From: Hyphomonas pacifica
Lineage (GTDB): Bacteria; Pseudomonadota; Alphaproteobacteria; Caulobacterales; Hyphomonadaceae
DNA: 64,000 bases
Direction of reading: 5' to 3'
NCBI RefSeq assembly: GCF_000682675.1
Contig: NZ_AWFA01000056.1
Coordinates: forward strand, 1 to 64,000
Shown: piece by piece, positions 1 through 8,687 of the stretch
How positions within the stretch are numbered: the stretch's first letter is position 1
Layout: each line of letters opens with the position of its first letter
Notes under the pieces: model-generated
Databases searched by the model: none
Seen by the model: only the letters and a program-made list of their open reading frames with translations
What the model was told of the DNA's origin: nothing
Position numbers and translations under genes: made by a program

Positions 1-847
1 TGCAGTGGTGGATGCGGCCAGGCCCGAGACGGAGCTGGGAAATCTCAAACCCGCGCCCCTCGCCCAGCAGCATGTTTTCCTTCGGAACACGGACGTTCTC
101 GAACTTGATATGCATGTGACCATGCGGCGCGTCCGGATCGCCGAAGACGTGCATGGGACCGAGGATCGTGACGCCCGGATGCGGCAGCGGCACCAGGATC
201 TGGCTCTGCTGTTTGTTCGGTTCGGCGTCAGGGCTGGTTTTCACCATGGTGATCATGATACGGCAGCGCGGATCGCCAGCACCGGAGATGTAGTATTTCT
301 CGCCATTTATGACCCATTCGTCCCCTTCGAGCACAGCGCTCATGGAGACGTTCTTGGCATCGGATGATGGCAGGGCTGGCTCGGTCATCGCGAAGGCAGA
401 GCGGATTTCACCGTTCAGCAGCGGCTTCAGCCATTTCTCTTTTTGCTCCGGCGTGCCCACGCGCTCCAGAACTTCCATATTGCCGGTGTCCGGCGCAGAA
501 CAATTCATGGTTTCAGAGGCGAGCGAGTTCTTGCCCAGTTCTGCCGCGATGTAGGCATAGTCGAGATTCTTCAGACCTTCGCCGGTTTCGGCATCCGGCA
601 GGAAGAAGTTCCACAGGCCTTGCTTCTTGGCTTCGTCCTTGGCTGCTTCCAGAGCTTCCAACTGGCCGGGCGCGTAAGACCAGATGTCGGTCTTGTTTTC
701 GCCCAGGCGATGGAATTCCTCGCTCATCGGCTCCACGACATCGCGGATGAAGGCTTTGACGTGCTCATACAGCGGACGGGCTGCGTCTGACATGCGCAAA
801 TCATTGAGTTCGTTCTGGGCGTCGATTGACGTTTCAGTATCCGCCAT
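1..847 (-). CDS. acyl-CoA dehydrogenase, N-terminal part (runs off window)
   Basis: FAD-dependent alpha,beta-dehydrogenation of an acyl-CoA thioester, probably in fatty-acid beta-oxidation. Translating the reverse strand from ATG 845-847 gives 282 uninterrupted codons to the window edge. The stretch SAFAMTEPALPSSDAKN is the usual ACAD flavin-contact segment, followed by WVINGEKYYISGAGDPRC and a C-terminal RLGPGRIHHC, which marks the larger ACAD10/11-like branch rather than the short-chain enzymes. An AGGAG ribosome site lies just upstream of the start. The C-terminal catalytic domain is outside the window, so substrate length cannot be judged. Confidence 0.93.
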   Translation of the reverse strand, partial: MADTETSIDAQNELNDLRMSDAARPLYEHVKAFIRDVVEPMSEEFHRLGENKTDIWSYAPGQLEALEAAKDEAKKQGLWNFFLPDAETGEGLKNLDYAYIAAELGKNSLASETMNCSAPDTGNMEVLERVGTPEQKEKWLKPLLNGEIRSAFAMTEPALPSSDAKNVSMSAVLEGDEWVINGEKYYISGAGDPRCRIMITMVKTSPDAEPNKQQSQILVPLPHPGVTILGPMHVFGDPDAPHGHMHIKFENVRVPKENMLLGEGRGFEISQLRLGPGRIHHC

Positions 848-988
848 CTTTCGGGTCTCCTCTTAGACTTTCTTGTTTGAATCCATTGGTAAGCCTTGCG
901 GCGCAGTCACCGCAAATTGTTTCTCTGCAATCTTTTGTGTCCTCCCAGGCATGTGGCGCAGCCGGGTAAATGGCGCTAAGCAGCGGCC

Positions 989-1735
989 ATGGGTCCAGTC
1001 GCTGCTGTCATCATTCTTGTCACGGTGCTCATCACGAGCTTCATATCGGGCATATTCGGAATGGCGGGCGGCATCATCTTCATGGGCGTGCTGACCTCCC
1101 TGGTGTCGGTTGCCATGGCCATGATGATCCACGGCGCCGTACAGATGGTCTCGAATGGCTATCGCGCTTTTCTGTGGCGGCGGCACATCAACTGGACGGT
1201 CTTCCGCCGCTATGCACTTGGCTCTGTGGGGGCCGTCTTGCTGCTCTTCGCGCTCAGCTGGCGGCCGGACAAGCAGATGGTCTACCTGATGCTGGGCCTT
1301 GTTACGCTGCTGGTCTGGCTGCCCAAACGCGTGGCCGACCTGGACATCCAGAAGCCGTTCCAGGCCGAAGGCGCGGGCTTTGTTGTACAGGCGCTGAACA
1401 CGGTGGCCGGTGTGGCGGGTCCGCTGCTGGACCAGTTCTTCGTGCGTACAGATCTGACGCGCCACGAGATTGTCGCTACAAAGGCCATAACGCAGGTACT
1501 CGCGCACTTCGTGAAGATCATCTTCTGGAGCGTGCCAGTGCTGATGACCGCAGGTGTGGAGGCACTGCCGCCGGCCTGGCTGATCCTGCTGGCGGCGCCG
1601 CTGTCCATGCTGGGCACGACGCTGGGCGGCAAGGTGCTGGACCGGATGAGCGATGTGAACTTCAAGCGCGGAATGAAGTATCTGGTGACGGCGGTCGGCA
1701 TCGTGATGTTCATAAAGGCTGTCGGCTGGCTTTAG
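989..1735 (+). CDS. TauE/SafE (TSUP) family membrane permease
   Basis: Predicted inner-membrane exporter of the TSUP family, whose members move sulfite, sulfoacetate or related organosulfur anions. The 248-residue protein is almost entirely hydrophobic, with about eight membrane segments arranged as two halves. The family signature GIFGMAGG is at residues 21-28. It begins at ATG 989 and stands alone: its upstream neighbour is divergent and the LysR gene downstream has its own operator. No sulfur-metabolism gene is adjacent, so the substrate is unknown. Confidence 0.85.
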   Translation: MGPVAAVIILVTVLITSFISGIFGMAGGIIFMGVLTSLVSVAMAMMIHGAVQMVSNGYRAFLWRRHINWTVFRRYALGSVGAVLLLFALSWRPDKQMVYLMLGLVTLLVWLPKRVADLDIQKPFQAEGAGFVVQALNTVAGVAGPLLDQFFVRTDLTRHEIVATKAITQVLAHFVKIIFWSVPVLMTAGVEALPPAWLILLAAPLSMLGTTLGGKVLDRMSDVNFKRGMKYLVTAVGIVMFIKAVGWL

Positions 1736-1855
1736 GCCAGCCGCTGTCAGGACGCTGTCCGTGTCAGGCCTCACTGCGGTGTGCATTCCAACTCCACTTA
1801 TCTACAGCCTTCCTAGCGCACACTGGACTATTCGTGAACTTTATTGCATGAAGCA

Positions 1856-1880
1856 CAAACATCACTGATAGTGATGTTTG
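1856..1880. promoter_or_regulatory. Perfect dyad with LysR box (ATC-N9-GAT) upstream of LysR gene
   Basis: Two 11-bp arms (CAAACATCACT and its exact complement) flank a 3-bp centre. Inside it sits the canonical T-N11-A / ATC-N9-GAT LysR recognition core at 1861-1875. The dyad ends 10 bp before the LysR start codon, over the region where the promoter or ribosome site should be, so binding would most simply give autorepression. The match to the LysR consensus is seen directly; the identity of the binding protein is inferred from proximity. Confidence 0.75.
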
Positions 1881-1890
1881 GAGCGCGCCG

Positions 1891-2802
1891 ATGAATCTGA
1901 GATCGCTGGACCTGAACCTGTTGCCCGTATTGGAAGCAGTCTATGCCGAGCGCAGCCTGACGCGGGCCAGCGAAACGCTGCACATCACCCAGCCAGCCGT
2001 CAGCAATGCGCTGGCGCGGCTGCGCGCCCATTTCGAGGACCCGCTATTCGTGCGTGAGGGGCGCGGCGTGAAGCCCACCGCCATGGCGGAAGCCCTGATG
2101 CCGACGGTGCGCGACGCGCTGGACCGGCTGCGTGCAGGACTGGAACCGCGCTCTGCTTTCGAGGCGTCACGGTCTACCCGCGTATTCAACATCTCTGCCC
2201 GCGATGCTGGTGCCTACATGATCGCCCCGCGTCTTGCGCGCCATCTGCAGCATGAAGCGCCGGGCGTGCGGATCGCGTGGAGCCAGCTGAACCGGGGAGC
2301 CATTTCAGGTGAACTGGCCTCAGGCCGCCTGGATCTGGCCGTGGACGTGCCAGGGATTCGCGGCACCGATCTGGAACGCGAACCGCTGATGACGACGCCC
2401 TATGTCTGCGTTGTCGCCGACACCCACCCGTTGGCCAGACGCGAACTGTCGATGGAAGACTTTGTCGCCCTGCGCCATATCGTGGTCTCCAGCCGCCGCG
2501 AAGGCCGCTCCTATGTGGAGGAAGTTGCCCGCAGTCAGGGGCATCGCATCACGCCCATCATGCGCCTGCCGCATCATATGCCGGCGCTGGAAATCGTGCG
2601 CCAGACCGATCTGGCCCTGACCGTTCCGGCCTCACTTGTGCCAACGCATGGCCTAATCCGGCTCGATCTGCCGGATGTGTTTCCGGCTCTCGACAGCGAG
2701 CTTTACTGGCGGCGGGAGAATTCCGAAGACCCGGCCCTGACCTGGCTGCGCGGTCTGATCCGGAAAATCGTCACAGAAATCGATCCCGGCTTGCAAAGCT
2801 GA
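1891..2802 (+). CDS. LysR-family transcriptional regulator
   Basis: A 303-residue DNA-binding regulator of normal LysR length. The N-terminal winged helix-turn-helix spans about residues 3-62 (TRASETLHITQPAVSNALAR is the recognition region), and a periplasmic-binding-protein-like effector domain covers about 90-300. LysR proteins usually control a divergent neighbour, but here the upstream TauE gene runs the same way and ends 155 bp earlier. The only visible target is the dyad directly before this gene. The effector is not predictable from sequence. Confidence 0.9.
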   Translation: MNLRSLDLNLLPVLEAVYAERSLTRASETLHITQPAVSNALARLRAHFEDPLFVREGRGVKPTAMAEALMPTVRDALDRLRAGLEPRSAFEASRSTRVFNISARDAGAYMIAPRLARHLQHEAPGVRIAWSQLNRGAISGELASGRLDLAVDVPGIRGTDLEREPLMTTPYVCVVADTHPLARRELSMEDFVALRHIVVSSRREGRSYVEEVARSQGHRITPIMRLPHHMPALEIVRQTDLALTVPASLVPTHGLIRLDLPDVFPALDSELYWRRENSEDPALTWLRGLIRKIVTEIDPGLQS

Positions 2803-2822
2803 AGCGATCCCACTAGGAGGAG

Positions 2823-3005
2823 CCGTCACTTGGGGAGTAGCCAGTCGGTCGACAGACCGGGCCTCCGCGTCAACATACTCGGTCAGCAGACCGTGGCGCG
2901 AAGGGAGCGGGCAACCGCTCGGGCGAGACCAATGACACCGCATTCCTGCTCATGGCCGGGCACGGGATGGAGGTGTCATTGCGTCAAGAATTGCCCGGCC
3001 AGGAG
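2823..3005 (+). promoter_or_regulatory. yybP-ykoY manganese riboswitch and expression platform
   Basis: The leader of the GDT1-family gene carries the family's invariant loops: GGGGAGTAGCC at 2832-2842, GTCAACATACTCGG at 2869-2882 and GCGAGACC at 2923-2930. P1 can form between 2825-2833 and 2929-2936 with one bulged C. Beyond the aptamer, the 3' P1 strand region (2930-2939) has a perfect 10-bp complement at 2972-2981. A second stem pairs 2954-2961 with 2993-3000 and can extend over the AGGAG ribosome site at 3001-3005. There is no U-run, so control is probably translational. This family senses Mn2+ and commonly precedes Mn exporters, as here. Confidence 0.95.
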
Positions 3006-3015
3006 ACTTGTTCAG

Positions 3016-3591
3016 ATGGAAGCCTTTTTCACCTCCACCGCCGTGGTCACGCTCGCCGAAATTGGCGACAAGACGCAATTGCTAGCCATCGTCTTGGCGA
3101 CGCAATTCCGCAGGCCGGTTCCCATCATTCTCGGCATCTTTGTCGCGACTGTGGCCAATCACTTTCTTGCGGCTTTGGTCGGGTCTCAGGTTGCATCCAT
3201 CCTCGATGGGCAATGGTTCCGCTACATCGTGGCCATCTCATTCATCGCCATGGCGGCCTGGACGCTGATCCCTGACAAGCTGGACGATGACATGGAGAGC
3301 AAACCGGCTCGGTTCGGGGCATTCCTGACAACGACAATTGCGTTCTTCCTGGTCGAGATGGGCGACAAGACACAGATCGCGACCGTGGCGCTGGGTGCGC
3401 AGTTCGAGAATATTTTCTACGTCACGATGGGCACGACGCTCGGCATGATGCTGGCCAATGTGCCGGCCGTGTTCCTCGGGCATGAGCTGATCAAGCGTGT
3501 GCCGCTAAATGTTGTGCGCATGATTGCGGCGCTGCTGTTCCTGATCATCGGCCTGTGGCTGCTGGCGCAGACGGCGGGCTGGATTGGGTAA
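3016..3591 (+). CDS. GDT1/TMEM165 (UPF0016) family manganese exporter
   Basis: Inner-membrane cation transporter of 191 residues, formed of two inverted three-helix repeats. Each repeat carries the family motif E-x-G-D-K-T, at residues 15-20 (EIGDKT) and 114-119 (EMGDKT). Bacterial members such as MneA export Mn2+. The start at 3016 is fixed by AGGAG at 3001-3005 and by the first motif. An in-frame extension further upstream would run through the riboswitch and is not credible. Riboswitch and protein family independently point to Mn2+ homeostasis. Confidence 0.93.
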   Translation: MEAFFTSTAVVTLAEIGDKTQLLAIVLATQFRRPVPIILGIFVATVANHFLAALVGSQVASILDGQWFRYIVAISFIAMAAWTLIPDKLDDDMESKPARFGAFLTTTIAFFLVEMGDKTQIATVALGAQFENIFYVTMGTTLGMMLANVPAVFLGHELIKRVPLNVVRMIAALLFLIIGLWLLAQTAGWIG

Positions 3592-3594
3592 GTC

Positions 3595-5325
3595 TCAGGT
3601 CGAGGCGCGGCGATATTCCTCGTCGCGCTCGGCCGCCAGGCGGTCGCGTACAGTTTCCTCATCATAGCCAAACTGATGCAGCGTACGGCCAGCCATTTGC
3701 AGGCCGGACTCGATGGCATCCGGGATCACGTCGCGCGCGCCAGCCTCCTGCAGACGGGCGGCGTGTTCCCGGTCTCGTGCGCGGGCAATAATCGGCACTT
3801 CCGGGCGCAGCTGGTGGAAGGCTCTCACCATCGCCTCGGCATCATTGACGTCATCCACCGTGACAACGAACAGGCTGGCCCCATCAGCCCCGGCGCTGTG
3901 TAGGATTTCCGGGCGAGCAGCATCCCCCAGGAAAGCCCGCCAGCCTGCATCCCGGGCCCGCGCAACATTGTAGGCGCTGCGCTCCAGCGCGACGATTTCC
4001 GCCTCTTCCGCGCCAATGATCCGCGCGACCGCCTGCCCGACCCGGCCAAAGCCGGCAATGATGACATGTCCCTCAAGCTCCGAGAAATCCTCTTCCAGCA
4101 CATGCGCAGGTTCCGCACCGCGCAGGCGGTGAGCTATCAGCGTGCCCGCCTTGCCCAGTACCGGGATCAGCAGCATGGAGAGACCTGCAATCGCCGCCAT
4201 CAGGCCAGCGGGCTCAGCCGGCAGCGCGCCGATAGCGGTGGCCGCAGTGATGACGACGAAGGCAAATTCCCCGGCTGGCGCGAGCAGGAAAGCCGCCTCA
4301 ATAGACATAGGCGTAGGCCCGGCAAAGAAGCGCAGCGCTACAAAGCCAATCAGCAGTTTCGTCACCAACAGTGCCGCCAGTCCGCCGAGAATGACCAAGG
4401 GCTGTGACAGGATGGAGGGCAAATCCAGGCTCATCCCCACAGTCATGAAGAACAGGCCGAGCAGGATGCCCTTGAAGGGTTCGAGGTCCACTTCGGTCTG
4501 ATGCTTGAACTCGGTTTCCCCAAGAAGAAGACCGGCCAGGAAAGCACCCAAAGCGAGCGACAGCCCGGCGCTCGCGGTGATGGCCGCTGCGCCAACCACA
4601 GTCAGCAGCGTCAGCGCCATCAGGAAGTCTCGCCCACCCGCCGAAGCTGCGAGGCGAAACATGCGGCGCAGACCGAAGCGCCCGATCACCAGAATGACGA
4701 GAATGGCCACAACGCCATTGAACAGAGCTTCCAGTAGGACCGCCGTAATATTGGCGCCAGCCTCAAGGTTCACAAAGCCAACAAAGATCAGGATCGGAGC
4801 GACGAGAATGTCCTGAAACAGCAAGACACTGAGCGCTGCGCGGCCGACAGGCTGGGTCGCCTGCTTCTGCTCGATCAGCAGCTGCATCACGATGGCGGTG
4901 GAGGACAGAGCGAGCGCCAGGCCGCAAATTATGGCCGCGGCTGGCGGCAGACCGATCAGCCAGGCTGCACCGCCAATCGCGAGCGCACTCACACCTGCCT
5001 GCAGTCCGCCCGCCCCGAACACAGCGCGCTTCAACCCCCAGAGTTTCTCAAACGAAAACTCCAAGCCTAGCAGGAAGAGAAGGAACAGTACGCCGAGTTC
5101 CGCAAAAGGGGCTGCGGCGGCAGGTTCCGAGATCGAGACATATTCCAGCCAATGATACTCGCCCGTCAGGGAGCCAAGTGCGTAGGGTCCCAGCGCGATA
5201 CCGGCCAACATGAAGCCGACCACCGCAGGCAGTTTCAAATACCGGAAAACCGGAACGACAACGCCCGCCGCAAAAAGAAAGACAAGCGTATCCTTGATCA
5301 GTATGTCGTGTCCTGGCTCCGCCAT
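3595..5325 (-). CDS. CPA2-family K+/H+ antiporter with RCK (TrkA-N) domain
   Basis: Cation:proton antiporter of the KefB/KefC/YbaL type, 576 residues. About residues 1-400 form a 12-13 helix membrane domain. A cytosolic Rossmann RCK domain starts near residue 415, with the nucleotide loop GFGRVG at about 425-430. Such proteins release K+ in exchange for protons and are gated by nucleotide or glutathione adducts. The Kef C-terminal regulatory insert is short here. It is convergent with the GDT1 gene, only 3 bp apart, and no KefF/KefG partner is adjacent. Confidence 0.9.
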   Translation of the reverse strand: MAEPGHDILIKDTLVFLFAAGVVVPVFRYLKLPAVVGFMLAGIALGPYALGSLTGEYHWLEYVSISEPAAAAPFAELGVLFLLFLLGLEFSFEKLWGLKRAVFGAGGLQAGVSALAIGGAAWLIGLPPAAAIICGLALALSSTAIVMQLLIEQKQATQPVGRAALSVLLFQDILVAPILIFVGFVNLEAGANITAVLLEALFNGVVAILVILVIGRFGLRRMFRLAASAGGRDFLMALTLLTVVGAAAITASAGLSLALGAFLAGLLLGETEFKHQTEVDLEPFKGILLGLFFMTVGMSLDLPSILSQPLVILGGLAALLVTKLLIGFVALRFFAGPTPMSIEAAFLLAPAGEFAFVVITAATAIGALPAEPAGLMAAIAGLSMLLIPVLGKAGTLIAHRLRGAEPAHVLEEDFSELEGHVIIAGFGRVGQAVARIIGAEEAEIVALERSAYNVARARDAGWRAFLGDAARPEILHSAGADGASLFVVTVDDVNDAEAMVRAFHQLRPEVPIIARARDREHAARLQEAGARDVIPDAIESGLQMAGRTLHQFGYDEETVRDRLAAERDEEYRRAST

Positions 5326-5386
5326 GTGCCCCCTTCATCTTGTTCTCTGATAGCCGCACTGCGCAAGGCAGAACGAGTGGTAATGC

Positions 5387-5848
5387 TCAGGCGCGGCGCG
5401 CCTTGAAGAAATCCTTGAGCAGCCTGCTGGCAGTTTCCCCCGCCGCTTCGTCCTGCTCAACCTCCGGTCGCCAATGGCAGGTCGGCTGCTCGAAGAAGCG
5501 CGCGCCATGAATCACCGCCCCGCCTTTCGGATCACACGCAGCAAAGACGAGCTTGCCGATGCGCGCAAGGCTGATCGCGCCTGCGCACATGGCACAGGGC
5601 TCAAGCGTCACATAAAGGTGCAGTCCTGTAAGACGGTAATTGCCGAACTGTTCCGCCGCGCGGCGCAGGGCGACAATCTCTGCGTGGGCGGTCGGGTCAT
5701 GCCCGGCAATCGGCTGGTTGAAGCCTTCCGCCACAATCGCGCCGGTCTCCGGATCGACAATCACAGCCCCGACAGGCACCTCGCCCGCCTCGGCGGCCTG
5801 CCGGGCAAGATCGAGCGCGCGCTCCATCGGATCAGCGAGAATTGTCAT
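5387..5848 (-). CDS. tadA: tRNA adenosine(34) deaminase TadA
   Basis: Converts A34 to inosine in the anticodon of tRNA-Arg(ACG). This 153-residue cytidine-deaminase-fold enzyme has the zinc and proton-shuttle motif HAE at 55-57 and PCAMC at 84-88. Length and the GARFFEQPTCHWRPEV tail are typical of TadA rather than of guanine or cytosine deaminases. It lies 38 bp from the antiporter gene and is divergent from rsmD across about 50 bp, which must contain both promoters. It is an essential housekeeping gene. Confidence 0.95.
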   Translation of the reverse strand: MTILADPMERALDLARQAAEAGEVPVGAVIVDPETGAIVAEGFNQPIAGHDPTAHAEIVALRRAAEQFGNYRLTGLHLYVTLEPCAMCAGAISLARIGKLVFAACDPKGGAVIHGARFFEQPTCHWRPEVEQDEAAGETASRLLKDFFKARRA

Positions 5849-5899
5849 GAGGCGTGGATCGCCTTACACGGGCGGAAAGTAAAGAGATTGGTTTGCCAC

Positions 5900-6460
5900 A
5901 TGCGCATTATTGCCGGAGAGCACAAGGGCCGCGCCATTGCCGCGCCGAAGGGTCAGGGAACACGGCCGACGGGCGACCGCGCGCGGGAATCCATCTTCAA
6001 CATGCTGGCCCATGCCGACTGGGCGCCGCAGATTGAAGGTGCACGGGTGATCGACCTGTTCGCGGGCTCTGGCGCGCTGGGCCTGGAGGCAATGAGCCGG
6101 GGCGCAGCCTTCTGCCTGTTTGTGGAAACAGATCATGGCGCGCGCGGCGCGATCCGTGACAACATCGAGACGCTAGGACTTTACGGAAACACCCGCCTGC
6201 ACCGGCGCAGTGCGACAGATCTGGGTGAGAAACCAGCTGGCGTTGGCAACCCGTTCACGCTGGCTTTCCTGGATCCGCCCTATCACAAGGATCTGGCAGA
6301 GCCTGCGCTGGCCTGCCTCGTCTCCGGCAACTGGTTGATCGAGGACGCGCTGGCCATTGTCGAGACCGGCTCTGACGAGATGATTGCCCCCGATGGCTGG
6401 ACAATCATAGAGACGCGCGACTATGGCGCGGCCCGCATCTGGTTCATGAAACGGGCCTAA
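5900..6460 (+). CDS. rsmD: 16S rRNA (guanine(966)-N2)-methyltransferase RsmD
   Basis: SAM-dependent enzyme methylating G966 of 16S rRNA. The 186-residue product begins MRIIAGEHKGR, the normal RsmD N-terminus, which fixes the start at ATG 5900 even though the frame is open further upstream across tadA. The SAM-binding loop DLFAGSGALGLEAMSRG is at 52-68 and the catalytic DPPY at 125-128. Its stop overlaps the stop of the convergent patatin gene by 3 bp. tadA and rsmD are often close in alphaproteobacteria. Confidence 0.95.
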   Translation: MRIIAGEHKGRAIAAPKGQGTRPTGDRARESIFNMLAHADWAPQIEGARVIDLFAGSGALGLEAMSRGAAFCLFVETDHGARGAIRDNIETLGLYGNTRLHRRSATDLGEKPAGVGNPFTLAFLDPPYHKDLAEPALACLVSGNWLIEDALAIVETGSDEMIAPDGWTIIETRDYGAARIWFMKRA

Positions 6461-7461
6461 CCGTCCAGGAACTCCTCACGCAGATCAACATTGGAGGTTT
6501 TCTGTCCGACATGGTGGGAACCTTCACGTATCCACTGGTCTGCCGCCGCCCGCCCCAGATCGCGCAGCTGTGTCAGGAAGGTCCAACTAGTATCATATTT
6601 GGTGCGTAGGCTGAAATCTAGAAGATCCTGACCGCCGCGTATCACATGGATGTTCAGACGGCGGTACTTCTTCATTATGGATTCCTTCAGCATGCCATCA
6701 TCAATAAGATGCTGGACGAAGGCAATCGCGCGTAGCTCTCCGATGAGGGAGGCGTTAAAGCTGATCTCGTTGATACGGTCCTGGATCTCACCGGCATGTT
6801 TGGGCACGCCTTCGCGCGCAATGGGGTTCAGCATGACAAGCAGCACATCCCGCGGCGCACCGGAATAGATCAGGGGGAACAGGCTGGGGTTGCCCATGTA
6901 GCCGCCATCCCAGAAGGCCTCCCCATCAATCTCCACCGCCTGAAAGGTCTGCGGCAGGCAGGCGGAGGCGAGCACGGCATCAAGAGAGATATCTCCATCG
7001 CTGAACACTTTTACGCGCCCCTTCTCCACATTCGTCGCAGATAGAAACAGCTGGATACCCGAGGCGTCCACATTCGAGAAATCGACATTGCGCGCGACAA
7101 CCTCACGCAACGGGTTCAGATTGAACGGGTTCAGGTCATAGGGGCTCGCAAGGCTTTGCATGGCGCTGGCATAGGCAAAGACAACGGGGCTGAGCGCACC
7201 GAAAGGCATCAGATTGCCGCTAGTGCGGGAGACATCCTCCCATACGGCCGCCAGCCTGTCTTTTGCTCCCCGAGCACCATCACGCGCAAAGCCATCCGCG
7301 AAGGCCACGGCGTTGATCGCCCCCGCAGACGTGGCAGAAATAGCTGATATTTCAATGTCTTCATCATCCAGAAGCCGGTCCAGGACGCCCCAGGTATACG
7401 CTCCGTGAGCACCGCCCCCCTGCAAAGCGAGACTGATCTGCTTGCACTTCTGCTTTGCCAT
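6457..7461 (-). CDS. Patatin-like phospholipase
   Basis: Serine acyl-hydrolase with the Ser-Asp dyad of the patatin family, 334 residues from ATG 7461. That start is preceded by an AGGGA ribosome site; a start 11 codons further out lacks one. The oxyanion loop GGGAHG is at 15-20. The nucleophile elbow reads SATSAG at 42-47, so the first Gly of GxSxG is Ala, a variant I recall from other bacterial patatins. The catalytic Asp is in DGGYMGNPS. There is no signal peptide, so it is presumably cytosolic or membrane-associated. Substrate unknown. Confidence 0.88.
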   Translation of the reverse strand: MAKQKCKQISLALQGGGAHGAYTWGVLDRLLDDEDIEISAISATSAGAINAVAFADGFARDGARGAKDRLAAVWEDVSRTSGNLMPFGALSPVVFAYASAMQSLASPYDLNPFNLNPLREVVARNVDFSNVDASGIQLFLSATNVEKGRVKVFSDGDISLDAVLASACLPQTFQAVEIDGEAFWDGGYMGNPSLFPLIYSGAPRDVLLVMLNPIAREGVPKHAGEIQDRINEISFNASLIGELRAIAFVQHLIDDGMLKESIMKKYRRLNIHVIRGGQDLLDFSLRTKYDTSWTFLTQLRDLGRAAADQWIREGSHHVGQKTSNVDLREEFLDG

Positions 7462-7606
7462 GGTGAAATCCCTGTTACTTTCCGGCCAAACCAATCTTGC
7501 AAGCGCCGTCTTAATGAGACCTCACCACGCGCATATGACACACGCATCAACAGGCTTGCACCGCGAAGGGCAGATATGGCTCTGTTGCCCTGATTTTGAA
7601 CGAAAT

Positions 7607-7621
7607 TGGCACAGGGCTTGC
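7607..7621 (+). promoter_or_regulatory. Candidate sigma-54 (RpoN) promoter for glycosyltransferase gene
   Basis: TGGCAC at 7607-7612, five bases, then TTGC at 7618-7621 gives the exact GG-N10-GC spacing of -24/-12 promoters. Transcription would start near 7633, a few bases ahead of the glycosyltransferase start. The sequence match is strong, but such a 10-base pattern can arise by chance in a long window. Confidence 0.6.
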
Positions 7622-7646
7622 GGTAACAGCCGCGTGATCATGCAGA

Positions 7647-8687
7647 ATGAACAGGGCAAACACCGTGTCTAAGGCTCCATCCCACTCGCCAGCCGTCTCG
7701 GTCATCATGGCGAACTATAATTGCGAAGCGTATCTGAAGGGTGCCATCCGGTCTGTCCTGAACCAGACGCTAGCCGATATCGAACTGATCCTGGTGGATG
7801 ATGGCTCCAGCGACGGCAGTGTGGCGCTGGCGGAAGAGCTGGCACGTCAGGACCCACGGCTGCGCGTTTTCAGCGGTACCCGCTTTGGTGGCCCCGCGCC
7901 GGTTCGCAACCATGCGCTGGACCAGGCGCGCGGCGAATGGATTGCCATTGTCGACAGCGACGATTTGATCGCGCCGCAGCGGCTGCAACACATGCTGGAA
8001 GCGGCGATTAATACGAAAGCCGACATCATGATTGATGATTTGGCCATCTTCCAAAATGACGGCGAGCCTGACATCACCACGATGCTGGAGGGAGATCTGA
8101 AAGATCGTCCCGGACGCATCATGGAGTGCGAGTATATCAAGGCCAACATGCTGTATGGGCGCGGCAGCCAACTCGGCTATGCCAAGCCGCTGATCCTGCG
8201 CAGCTGTCTCGACACGAACAATATCCGCTACAATGAAGACATGCGCATCGGAGAGGATTACGACCTGATCGTTCGGCTTCTGTCTGCCGGGGCGCGGATG
8301 ATGTCTCTGCCCGAAGCCATGTATTTCTATCGCAAGCACAATCGCTCGATTTCCCACAGGCTGGATGCACAATCTCTGGATGCCCTGCGCGCCGCTGCCG
8401 AAGCCGCGATGTGCCAGCCTACTCCGCATGCGGAAGTGACCGCCGCCCATGCCGCACGCCTGAAATCCATTCGCCGCGCGATTGTGTTTGATGGCGTTAT
8501 TGACGCCCTTAAGGACAGGGACATCATCAGAGCGCTCGTGCTGGTCCGGCAGGATCCATCTATTCTACCGCTTTTGCGCCTGCCCCTGCTCGGCAAGGTA
8601 CAGAAAATGATGGGCAATCCGTTCGCACGGAGAGATGAAGACCTGACAAACGAGCTGCAAAAGCTGCGCCATCAGTGTGAAGCCTGA
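7647..8687 (+). CDS. Glycosyltransferase family 2
   Basis: Inverting GT-A glycosyltransferase of 346 residues that transfers a sugar from a nucleotide donor. The N-terminal GT2 domain shows SVIMANYNCEAYL (18-30), ILVDDGSSDGS (48-58) and the metal-binding DSDD at 103-106. There is no membrane segment. The ATG at 7647 has no clear ribosome site, and GTG 7665 with AGGG upstream is a reasonable alternative start. The gene overlaps the following Nudix gene by one base (TGATG), so the two are translationally coupled. The candidate sigma-54 promoter would suggest a surface or flagellum-linked sugar, which is inference. Confidence 0.87.
   Translation: MNRANTVSKAPSHSPAVSVIMANYNCEAYLKGAIRSVLNQTLADIELILVDDGSSDGSVALAEELARQDPRLRVFSGTRFGGPAPVRNHALDQARGEWIAIVDSDDLIAPQRLQHMLEAAINTKADIMIDDLAIFQNDGEPDITTMLEGDLKDRPGRIMECEYIKANMLYGRGSQLGYAKPLILRSCLDTNNIRYNEDMRIGEDYDLIVRLLSAGARMMSLPEAMYFYRKHNRSISHRLDAQSLDALRAAAEAAMCQPTPHAEVTAAHAARLKSIRRAIVFDGVIDALKDRDIIRALVLVRQDPSILPLLRLPLLGKVQKMMGNPFARRDEDLTNELQKLRHQCEA

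Noticed and set aside
863-1786. 307-codon open frame antisense to the TauE gene
   Set aside because: The plus-strand product has a clear TSUP signature and hydrophobic helices, while the reverse product is His/Arg/Gln-rich and featureless.
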